The notes under the pieces: generated by a model
Told to the model about the DNA's origin: nothing
What the model saw: the letters and a program-made list of their open reading frames with translations, nothing else
Database searches by the model: none
Translations under genes and position numbers: made by a program
Part shown: piece after piece, positions 1 to 5,710 of the stretch
Numbering within the stretch: the first letter of the stretch is position 1
Layout of the letters: every line of letters begins with the position of its first letter
Assembly: GCA_934394595.1 (NCBI GenBank)
Contig: CAKRRX010000124.1
Span: forward strand, 1 to 7,391
Reading direction: 5' to 3'
DNA from: an uncultured Blautia sp.
Lineage (GTDB): Bacteria > Bacillota > Clostridia > Lachnospirales > Lachnospiraceae
Length of the DNA stretch: 7,391 bases

Positions 1-195
1 ACTCTAACTCCGGTTTCCACTCAAACTCCGACCTCAGTTCCCACTCAGACTCCGATTCCGGCAGAACAAAAAGAGAACTCATATCCCCCAAAAACAGCAG
101 ATAGAGCACCAATTATTCCTCTGTTGTTTATTATGGGAATTTCTTCTACAGTTGCTATGATGACAATACTGTTAAGGAGAAAAAGAGAGAAATAA
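1..195 (+). CDS. C-terminal end of a sortase-anchored cell-surface protein (5' truncated)
   Basis: The frame is open from the first base of the window and stops with TAA at 193-195, giving about 64 residues. It starts with a Pro/Thr-rich stretch of repeated TQTP-like units, typical of wall-spanning linkers. Then comes a cell-wall sorting signal: YPPKTAD (residues about 28-34, an LPXTG-like pentapeptide PPKTA with Ala in place of the usual Gly), a hydrophobic segment of about 20 residues, and a short Arg/Lys-rich tail. In this class of protein sortase cleaves the motif and links the protein to peptidoglycan. The domains that would define its function lie outside the window. It converges on the minus-strand cluster and is followed 11 nt later by a strong terminator. 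The atypical pentapeptide leaves the sortase class uncertain. Confidence 0.8.
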   Translation, partial: TLTPVSTQTPTSVPTQTPIPAEQKENSYPPKTADRAPIIPLLFIMGISSTVAMMTILLRRKREK

Positions 196-206
196 TCAAG
201 TCATAT

Positions 207-260
207 AAAATACCCTGGTATAGTGCATCTTCCTTTTCACACACTATACCAGGGTATTTT
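207..260. terminator. Bidirectional intrinsic terminator between convergent genes
   Basis: The arms 207-225 and 242-260 are perfect reverse complements over 19 bp, with a 16-nt loop. The arm ends are AAAA on the left and TTTT on the right, so a U-rich tail follows the stem on either strand. It lies between the surface-protein stop (195) and the DUF3881 stop (264), so it can end both transcripts. Confidence 0.93.
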
Positions 261-263
261 CTT

Positions 264-1136
264 TCAAAAATGCAACTGTCCCTGCAACCAGATCAGTCCT
301 TTAAAACGCCGTCCCACCTGAGCTTCTCCCAATAAATCCTCTCGGTTAATACAGACGTCAAACTGAATATCATTACACTCTATGGTCATCTGACACAATT
401 CTTCGCCGGTAAGAATGTTCTTAAAGGTTACACATTCCAGGATTTCCCCCATAATGCTATACTGATCACATTCTATCCCATAAGGCATAAAATAAGAATC
501 CACAATGGTAAACACATCATCTGTCACGATCCGCTCAGAGATCATGGAGTATGTATCCATATCTTCCATAGTAAGATCTTCCATTGCTTCCTCATCACCA
601 TTTCTGGCTGCGGCAATAAGATTGTTACGGTTTCTGGTCAGTTCCCGCTCCACTTTCACTTCTTCTTTATCCTTTTCAACAGGAAAAAGAATTCGCCCCT
701 CTCTTGCAAGGCCGGTGATTGTCAAAGCCCTGCTCTGTGGATTCTTCACCTTATACTTCTCCAACATGTACTCCGCCGGATTCTGAAGGTAAAAGATCAG
801 CGTGACACCCAGACGCAGATCATCGCAAGCCCCTGCATATGACTCTTTTTCTGCATGCCGTTCCACCACTACATTTTCCCGGGTAGTGATTCCTGTGCCG
901 CGAAAAAAAGGAAACGTATATTCCACGTGAAACTTATTTTCCTCATCATACTGCCCACAGACGGTTATTCCACAATCACAGCCGTAATTCTTGGAATACT
1001 CTACAAATACACCGTCCGGATGATTCTCTACTGCAATTTTTTCATCGTAAGTAGTCATCACATCTCGAATAATTTCCTGCATTTCTCTACGTGACTTCAC
1101 CTTTGAAAAGCCAACAGATCTCAAATAACTGTGCAC
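264..1136 (-). CDS. DUF3881 family protein, function unknown
   Basis: The 290-residue protein begins MHSYLRSVGFSKV and by its overall look belongs to the DUF3881 family of clostridial, mainly Lachnospiraceae, proteins; the assignment is from memory of the family. I see no signal peptide or membrane segment, so it is probably cytoplasmic. It is acidic, with a Cys-containing patch (CDCGITVC, about residues 53-60) and a mixed alpha/beta pattern. No catalytic motif is evident. The start is GTG at 1136-1134, supported by GGGAGGTGAT about 7 nt upstream; the ATG two bases earlier is out of frame and stops quickly. It lies 39 nt downstream of serS on the same strand with no terminator between, so it is probably co-transcribed with serS. 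A degenerate parS-like sequence lies inside the gene (919-934). Confidence 0.85.
   Translation of the reverse strand: MHSYLRSVGFSKVKSRREMQEIIRDVMTTYDEKIAVENHPDGVFVEYSKNYGCDCGITVCGQYDEENKFHVEYTFPFFRGTGITTRENVVVERHAEKESYAGACDDLRLGVTLIFYLQNPAEYMLEKYKVKNPQSRALTITGLAREGRILFPVEKDKEEVKVERELTRNRNNLIAAARNGDEEAMEDLTMEDMDTYSMISERIVTDDVFTIVDSYFMPYGIECDQYSIMGEILECVTFKNILTGEELCQMTIECNDIQFDVCINREDLLGEAQVGRRFKGLIWLQGQLHF
919..934. other. Degenerate parS-like site inside the DUF3881 gene
   Basis: The sequence TATTCCACGTGAAACT matches the parS consensus TGTTNCACGTGAAACA except at the second and last positions. The central CACGTGAAAC half is intact. It lies within 4 kb of parB. A weak ParB site is possible, but a chance match is not excluded. 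Confidence 0.35.
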
Positions 1137-1175
1137 ATTATCACCTCCCGGTCACAGAAATTTTTATGTCTCCTG

Positions 1176-2468
1176 TTATTTGGACTTCTTCTCAATCTTA
1201 GTCATTCCACCCATGTATGGCTGAAGGGCAACTGGAATATTAACGCTTCCATCTGCATTCAGATTGTTTTCAAGGAATGCGATCAGCATTCTAGGTGGAG
1301 CAACAACTGTATTATTCAGAGTATGAGCCAGGTATTTCTTGCCATCTTTTCCATTTACACGGATTTTCAGGCGACGAGCCTGAGCATCACCAAGGTTAGA
1401 GCAGCTTCCTACTTCAAAATATTTCTTCTGTCTTGGGGACCATGCCTCAACATCCAGAGATTTAACTTTCAAATCTGCCAGGTCACCAGAGCAGCATTCC
1501 AGCGTACGAACCGGAATATCCAGAGAACGGAACAGATCTACTGTGTTCTGCCACAGTTTATCAAACCACATTTTACTTTCTTCCGGCTTGCAGACTACGA
1601 TCATTTCCTGTTTCTCAAACTGATGGATACGGTAAACACCTCTCTCCTCCAGGCCATGGGCACCTTTCTCCTTACGGAAGCATGGAGAATAGCTGGTGAG
1701 TGTTTTCGGAAGTTCTTCCTCTGGAATGATCTGATCAATAAATTTACCGATCATAGAATGCTCACTGGTTCCGATCAGATAAAGATCCTCTCCTTCGATC
1801 TTATACATCATAGCATCCATCTCAGCAAAGCTCATAACACCTGTAACAACGTTGCTTCTGATCATGAAAGGTGGTACGCAGTATGTGAAGCCTCTGTTGA
1901 TCATGAAATCACGGGCATATGCAATAACTGCAGAATGAAGTCTTGCAATATCACCCATGAGATAATAGAAACCATTACCTGCAACACGTCTTGCACTATC
2001 AAGATCAATTCCGTCAAAGTTTTCCATAATCTCTGTATGATAAGGAACTTCAAAGTCTGGTACAACCGGCTCGCCAAATTTTTCAATTTCAACATTCTCA
2101 CTGTCATCTTTACCAATTGGCACAGAAGGATCAATGATATTCGGGATCACCATCATATCTTTCAGGAGCTCATCCTCAACTTCTTTCTCTCTCTTGGAAA
2201 GTTCCTCAATACGCTCTCCGGAAGCAGCAACCTGTTTCTTAACTTCCTCTGCTTCTTCTCTCTTGCCCTGTCCCATAAGGGCACCGATCTGTTTGGAAAT
2301 TTTATTTCTCTCTGCACGAAGTGCTTCTACTTCCTGCTTGATTTCTCTGTTTTCTCTATCCAGCTCCAGAACCTTATCAACCAGTTCCAGCTTGCTGTCC
2401 TGGAATTTATTGCGGATATTCTGCTTTACAATCTCTGGATTTTCTCTCACAAATTTAATATCTAACAT
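1176..2468 (-). CDS. serS: Seryl-tRNA synthetase
   Basis: This cytoplasmic class II aminoacyl-tRNA synthetase charges tRNA-Ser with serine using ATP. The protein has 430 residues, close to the family norm of about 420-430. Residues 1-110 form the charged N-terminal coiled-coil arm that grips the long variable arm of tRNA-Ser. The catalytic domain follows: the serine-site TSE triad (234-236, GTSEH), motif 2 (264-288, from FRKEKGAHG to HQFEKQE), EVGSCSN (352-358) and motif 3 (384-402), with the conserved Arg at 393 and LENN at 399-402. Several motifs (GTSEH, LNNTVVAPPR) look more like archaeal or eukaryotic SerRS than the usual bacterial TAE and NGSGLAxGRT. ATG at 2468 has AGGAGG 5 nt upstream. 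A likely promoter lies about 200 nt upstream. I found no T-box sequence in the leader. Confidence 0.97.
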   Translation of the reverse strand: MLDIKFVRENPEIVKQNIRNKFQDSKLELVDKVLELDRENREIKQEVEALRAERNKISKQIGALMGQGKREEAEEVKKQVAASGERIEELSKREKEVEDELLKDMMVIPNIIDPSVPIGKDDSENVEIEKFGEPVVPDFEVPYHTEIMENFDGIDLDSARRVAGNGFYYLMGDIARLHSAVIAYARDFMINRGFTYCVPPFMIRSNVVTGVMSFAEMDAMMYKIEGEDLYLIGTSEHSMIGKFIDQIIPEEELPKTLTSYSPCFRKEKGAHGLEERGVYRIHQFEKQEMIVVCKPEESKMWFDKLWQNTVDLFRSLDIPVRTLECCSGDLADLKVKSLDVEAWSPRQKKYFEVGSCSNLGDAQARRLKIRVNGKDGKKYLAHTLNNTVVAPPRMLIAFLENNLNADGSVNIPVALQPYMGGMTKIEKKSK

Positions 2469-2707
2469 ATCTTCCTCCTGTACTGATACTTTTGTATCTA
2501 TGATATTTTTACTTGTTTTTATGTTTATTCTTATATTTTTTTATAACAATAATAACTTTTATTGTAGTGCAATGTTATGGTCACATTTATCTGTGCCAGG
2601 GCTTATCCTGTAAATGCTTCAGACACACTGCTTCTAAAGATTTTGCAAAATGTATGTCACATCATAATATGCTGCATACTCTCTCTTTGCAAATCGTCCA
2701 ATATCAA
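2469..2707 (-). other. 239-nt gap between DUF4446 gene and serS: leader of serS
   Basis: No supported gene is present. The gap holds a sigma-A-like promoter near the DUF4446 stop and a leader of roughly 190 nt. The leader includes a small imperfect hairpin (TGG-CACA / TGTG-CCA, with one bulged base), an AT-rich tract and a 5-bp hairpin (2485-2498) just upstream of the serS ribosome binding site. It lacks the T-box consensus and any terminator with a U-tract. Simple transcription, with read-through from parAB also possible, is the plainest reading. Confidence 0.5.
2664..2692 (-). promoter_or_regulatory. Likely sigma-A promoter for serS
   Basis: Reading the minus strand, TTGCAA (2692-2687) is followed after exactly 17 nt by TATTAT (2669-2664), a good -35/-10 pair (4/6 and 5/6 matches). 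Transcription would start near 2657, giving a leader of about 190 nt before serS. Confidence 0.5.
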
Positions 2708-3232
2708 TCAGTCTTCCTTCTCAATATTTTCCAGATCAAAATTTACTGCTTTCCGCAAAGCTTCCAGTTCTTCCTGGCTTAGCATCACATAAGACTCTCC
2801 CTTTACAATTTCTTTCAGGTAAAGGAAACAATTGTCTCTGCTGTGTACTGCATTCAGAATAACACCAGAATTGTCCTGATCCAGCAAAGCCAGCGCAAAA
2901 CTGAGCTTACCTCCAACATCATCAAATGCATCATATTTTTCAACACCGTATTTACTGAATAGCGTTTCAAGTCGATGCTTAATAAAACTGAGATCATGTT
3001 CGTGATCTTCTTTTGCTTCATAAAGACGATCAATCTGGGCGAATTTACGCAGAAAAACTTTTTCAAGAGATTGAGCGTCTGTGCCTTTCATAAAAACCTT
3101 GTATTTACGCTCTAATCGACTGAGCCTCATCTTACTGCTGAATACATTCACCGCCAGAACGATAGTCAGAATCAGCAACAGGATAATGATGATTCCCGGA
3201 TCAATTCCCAGGCTGTCAAAAATACTGCTCAT
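2708..3232 (-). CDS. DUF4446 family membrane-anchored protein downstream of parB
   Basis: The 174-residue protein has one N-terminal membrane segment (about residues 13-33, GIIIILLLILTIVLAVNVF). A charged, probably coiled-coil stretch follows (35-95), then the conserved core KYDAFDDVGGKLSFALALLD (about 99-118) and GVILNAVHSRDNCFLYLKEI. These match DUF4446, a family often found next to parAB in Firmicutes. Its function is not established; linkage suggests a role connected with chromosome segregation or the cell envelope, which is inference. It probably has the short N-terminus outside and the bulk in the cytoplasm. ATG at 3232 has AAGGAG about 5 nt upstream, and this site overlaps the parB stop. 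It starts 9 nt after parB and so belongs to the parAB operon. A nearby ATG at 3236 is out of frame. Confidence 0.88.
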   Translation of the reverse strand: MSSIFDSLGIDPGIIIILLLILTIVLAVNVFSSKMRLSRLERKYKVFMKGTDAQSLEKVFLRKFAQIDRLYEAKEDHEHDLSFIKHRLETLFSKYGVEKYDAFDDVGGKLSFALALLDQDNSGVILNAVHSRDNCFLYLKEIVKGESYVMLSQEELEALRKAVNFDLENIEKED

Positions 3233-3241
3233 GCATACTCC

Positions 3242-4186
3242 TTATCTTATTGATTCAAACAACTCAATGATTCTTTCCAGTTCATCTCTGGAATAGTATT
3301 CAATCTCAATCTTTCCCTTATTATTCTTTTTTCTGTGAATAAAGACACGGGAACCTATAATTCCTTTCATCTTTTCTTCCAGACTCTCATAAATCGCATC
3401 TTCCGCAGTGTTTACCTGTTTTGGTGCCTTTTTGGGAGGTTCTACAATGTGTTTTACCAATTTTTCTGTTTCTCTGACGCTTAATTTCTCATCAAAAACC
3501 TTCATGGCAACATTTGCCTGAACTTCCTTGTCCCCAATTGCCAGAATTGCACGGGCATGTCCTGCAGATATCATCTCATCAATCAACATCTGCTGCACTC
3601 TCTCATCCAATTTCAAAAGTCTGAGGGAATTGGTAACAGCAGTTCTGCTTTTAGATACTCTCTCAGCAATATTGTCCTGCTTCAGATGAAATTCATCAAT
3701 CAGACGTTTATAAGCCATCGCCTCTTCAATGGGATTCAAGTCCTCCCGCTGAATATTCTCTATCAGAGAAATTTCAACGACCTGCTGATCATTAAATTCT
3801 TTGATAATTACTGGAACTTCTTTCAAACCAGCCAGTTTTGCCGCTCTCCATCTTCTCTCACCGGCAATAATCTCATAAAAACTGCCCTTGTCGGATACAA
3901 GAAGGGGCTGCAGAATTCCATACTGCTTTATAGACTCGGATAATTCCAGCAAAGCATCCTCATCAAACTGTTTACGCGGCTGGCTTCTGTTGGGTTCTAC
4001 CTTGGAAATCTTTACAAGCATTTCTGTTTTTTTCACAGAAGCCTGGTCTGTATCTTTACTTTCTGTTTTTTCTTTTTTCAGAGATTCCTCTTTATTCTGC
4101 GAAGGACTCACAGGCTTCTTTTCCACTGATTTATCAGGAAACAGTGCATCCAAACCTCTTCCAAGTCCACTCCTTTTTACTGCCAT
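3242..4186 (-). CDS. parB: ParB/Spo0J chromosome-partitioning protein (parS-binding CTPase clamp)
   Basis: ParB binds parS, loads as a CTP-dependent sliding clamp and, with ParA and SMC, organises and segregates the origin region. The 314-residue protein shows the family order. The N-terminal LGRGLDALFP motif (8-17) stimulates ParA. A Lys/Glu/Ser-rich linker (20-55) follows, then the ParB/Srx domain with GERRWRA (109-115, CTP binding) and ENIQRE (143-148). The helix-turn-helix parS-binding region is around 168-192 (KQDNIAERVSKSRTAVTNSL). The C-terminal dimerisation domain is about 265-314. The start ATG overlaps the parA stop by one base (TAATG), with GGGAGGGTGA just upstream, which indicates translational coupling. 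Two perfect parS sites lie upstream of the operon. It could be called spo0J; whether the host sporulates cannot be seen here. Confidence 0.97.
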   Translation of the reverse strand: MAVKRSGLGRGLDALFPDKSVEKKPVSPSQNKEESLKKEKTESKDTDQASVKKTEMLVKISKVEPNRSQPRKQFDEDALLELSESIKQYGILQPLLVSDKGSFYEIIAGERRWRAAKLAGLKEVPVIIKEFNDQQVVEISLIENIQREDLNPIEEAMAYKRLIDEFHLKQDNIAERVSKSRTAVTNSLRLLKLDERVQQMLIDEMISAGHARAILAIGDKEVQANVAMKVFDEKLSVRETEKLVKHIVEPPKKAPKQVNTAEDAIYESLEEKMKGIIGSRVFIHRKKNNKGKIEIEYYSRDELERIIELFESIR

Positions 4187-4953
4187 TATTCACCCTCCCT
4201 GTTTATCACTTCTTCAGCCAGAAGGCGATAGCTCTCTGCACCGGTAGACCTGGGATCATAAATTGTAATCGGCTGTCCGTAGCTTGGTGCTTCTGCAAGT
4301 CTTACATTTCTCGGAATGATAGTCTTATAAATATTCTGCTGTAAATTGTCCTTTACATTTTCAACCACCTGCAGAGACAGATTTGTTCTGGCATCATACA
4401 TGGTAAATACCACTCCCTCAATTTCAAGGTTGTTATTTAGCCTGTCCTTAACCAGCTCAATGGTGTGAATCAACTGAGACAATCCTTCCAGAGCATAATA
4501 TTCGCACTGAATCGGAACCAGAACAGATGTAGCTGCAGTAAGAGCATTAATCGTAAGCATATTTAAAGAAGGAGGACAGTCAATGATAATATAATCATAA
4601 TTATCCTTTATTTTATCCGTAATTTCTTTTAATATGTATTCTTTATTATCAATTCCTACCAGTTCAATTTCTGCACCGGACAGATTCACATTGGATGGAA
4701 TCAGATCAACTTTTTCCACTACATCCTTTACAATAGTTTTCTCTACATCTGACTGCCCCACCAGAAGCTCATATAAAGTATTTTCGACGGAATTCTTATC
4801 CACGCCTAAGCCGCTGGTAGTGTTTCCCTGGGGATCCATGTCAATTGTCAGAACTTTTTTTCCTTTTTCTGCAAGGCATGCTGAAAGATTGATCGCTGTG
4901 GTAGATTTACCAACGCCACCTTTCTGGTTTGCAACTGCTATAGTTCTGCCCAA
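4186..4953 (-). CDS. parA: ParA/Soj chromosome-partitioning ATPase
   Basis: ParA is a deviant-Walker ATPase that forms ATP-dependent DNA-bound dimers and works with ParB-parS in origin segregation; in Bacillus the homologue Soj also regulates DnaA. I take TTG at 4953 as the start: it gives MGRTIAVANQKGG, the usual family N-terminus and length (255 aa), and has GGGAGG 7 nt upstream. An in-frame ATG at 4986 would add 11 residues (MLSNNGKGGLV) but lacks a ribosome binding site, and those codons span the better one. Motifs with TTG numbering: Walker A KGGVGKST (11-18), A' DMDPQGN (38-44), Walker B YIIIDCPPS (121-129) and the DNA-binding loop region PRNVRLAEAPSYGQP (214-228). The stop overlaps the parB start. 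It is the first gene of the operon. Confidence 0.96.
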   Translation of the reverse strand: MGRTIAVANQKGGVGKSTTAINLSACLAEKGKKVLTIDMDPQGNTTSGLGVDKNSVENTLYELLVGQSDVEKTIVKDVVEKVDLIPSNVNLSGAEIELVGIDNKEYILKEITDKIKDNYDYIIIDCPPSLNMLTINALTAATSVLVPIQCEYYALEGLSQLIHTIELVKDRLNNNLEIEGVVFTMYDARTNLSLQVVENVKDNLQQNIYKTIIPRNVRLAEAPSYGQPITIYDPRSTGAESYRLLAEEVINREGE

Positions 4954-4984
4954 TACCAACCCTCCCTTTCCATTATTTGATAGC

Positions 4985-5045
4985 ATATCAGATAGCTTCT
5001 GATATTGTCGTTACATCACTTGATCACTGTCAGAAAATATTCTGA
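4985..5045. repeat. Two short hairpins in front of parA
   Basis: ATATCAGA (4985-4992) pairs with TCTGATAT (4998-5005) across a 5-nt loop. TCAGAA (5030-5035) pairs with TTCTGA (5040-5045) across AATA. Both share the CAGA/TCTG core and lie 30-95 nt upstream of the parA TTG start. Neither has a U-tract on the minus strand, so they are not terminators. They could be part of the operon leader or protein-binding palindromes. A weak minus-strand promoter, CTGACA (5033-5028) and GACAAT (5009-5004) with an 18-nt spacer, overlaps them. Confidence 0.4.
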
Positions 5046-5119
5046 TGTTAGTATAGAGAATAGCTTTTCTTTGCACCCTTTAATAGTAGAACAAAATATT
5101 TTTACTGACATTATGGATA

Positions 5120-5319
5120 TGATATCAGGGGCAAAAGTTCAAAAGGCTATTCATGCTTGCATGATAAGGCTTTTAAACTTGGGGCCCGCCGAACATGAGG
5201 AAGTAGCGATTTACACAGTAAATCAGCGGATTCCGAATGTTCGAGAATTGCGGGAGCAGCTCCGCTGCGAAGCAATTCGTGGATATCAAGTTAGGGGCAA
5301 AATACCTTTTGACCCTAAC
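5120..5319 (-). ncRNA. Candidate structured leader RNA or palindromic repeat element upstream of parA
   Basis: About 200 nt form four consecutive hairpins. A: 5129-5187, about 22 pairs, with an inner 6-bp stem TCATGC/GCATGA. B: 5190-5243, closed by CGAACAT/ATGTTCG, then tandem G-A/G-A mismatches, GGAA/TTCC and a terminal GATTTA/TAAATC. C: 5245-5278, GAATTGC/GCAATTC with inner GCAGC/GCTGC. D: 5290-5319, GTTAGGG/CCCTAAC, one mismatch, then CAAAA/TTTTG. TGATATC (5120-5126) can also pair with GATATCA (5282-5288), closing A, B and C into a multibranch junction. On the minus strand a TATAAT box (5334-5329) would start RNA almost exactly at hairpin D and lead into parA. I recognise no known riboswitch. 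A multicopy intergenic palindromic repeat is the main alternative, and the strand is therefore uncertain. Confidence 0.45.
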
Positions 5320-5328
5320 ATCATGAAT

Positions 5329-5334
5329 ATTATA
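5329..5334 (-). promoter_or_regulatory. Possible -10 box for the parAB operon, next to parS
   Basis: The minus strand reads TATAAT, a perfect -10, preceded by GTGT. The -35 region (TGGCAG at 17 nt) is poor. The start site would be near 5322, just before hairpin D. The parS site at 5363-5378 would then lie about 40-56 nt upstream of that start, so ParB spreading could influence this promoter. That is inference. Confidence 0.35.
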
Positions 5335-5362
5335 ACACTTTTAAAATTATCCTGCCACATAA

Positions 5363-5378
5363 TGTTTCACGTGAAACA
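5363..5378. promoter_or_regulatory. parS centromere site, perfect 16-bp consensus
   Basis: TGTTTCACGTGAAACA is the canonical parS palindrome that ParB recognises across bacteria. It lies about 410 bp upstream of the parA start in AT-rich intergenic DNA, between the multi-hairpin element and the hydrolase gene. Confidence 0.95.
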
Positions 5379-5651
5379 TAGAAAATGCAATTTTATTTTA
5401 TCATATTATTGTTTATTTTTGTATTTCTTATAAATTATCCCCACCTTTTCTTTTTTTAGACGTTTTTGAATAAAATATTTAAATTCCGACCTTTATGCCT
5501 TGACTTTACATTATTTTTAAAAAATGTTTGAAAAGATTTTCTGCAAGATATTCGTCTCAATTTGTGGCAGATTTTGTCCGAATGAGGGCATTAATACTCA
5601 TATTTCTTATCCCCTCTTCCTTTCATTTGTTTCAGTTTCCTGCGAAAATTA
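5379..5651. other. AT-rich intergenic stretch with no supported gene
   Basis: This is the rest of the gap between the first parS and the hydrolase promoter. Only short open frames occur, and none has both a ribosome binding site and a protein-like composition. It contains one near-match to a DnaA box (TTATCCCCA, 5435-5443, one mismatch) and runs of A and T. I see no terminator or further repeat. Confidence 0.5.
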
Positions 5652-5680
5652 TTGTAAAATTTCACTGTAAGGCGTATAAT
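5652..5680 (+). promoter_or_regulatory. Sigma-A promoter of the hydrolase gene
   Basis: TTGTAA (5652-5657) and a perfect TATAAT (5675-5680) are separated by exactly 17 nt. The predicted start, near 5687, leaves a leader of about 24 nt that contains AAGGAGG (5696-5702) before the ATG at 5711. Confidence 0.75.
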
Positions 5681-5710
5681 AATTATACAATCATAAGGAG
5701 GTCCTCTATA

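Noticed and set aside
1131..2465. A plus-strand open frame of 444 codons opposite serS
   Set aside because: It is antisense to an unmistakable serS, is rich in Cys, His, Phe and Asn as expected of a shadow frame, and has no ribosome binding site.
2630..2712. A short minus-strand reading (…GRFAKREYAAYYDVTYILQNL) after the DUF4446 gene
   Set aside because: It looks protein-like but has no start codon or ribosome binding site, and the DUF4446 protein already ends in a family-typical way. A promoter overlaps the same bases.
5005..5433. A plus-strand open frame of 142 codons over the region upstream of parA
   Set aside because: It runs through the hairpin element and the parS, has no ribosome binding site, and its composition changes along the hairpin arms. 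The openness is explained by the palindromes rather than by coding.
5435..5443. TTATCCCCA as a DnaA box and the region as oriC
   Set aside because: There is a single site with one mismatch and no cluster, and no dnaA or dnaN is in the window. The parS sites only suggest that the origin is not far away.
5528..5710. A 61-residue N-terminal extension of the hydrolase from TTG 5528
   Set aside because: The sigma-A promoter at 5652-5680 and the ribosome binding site at 5696-5702 lie inside this stretch, so translation starts at ATG 5711.
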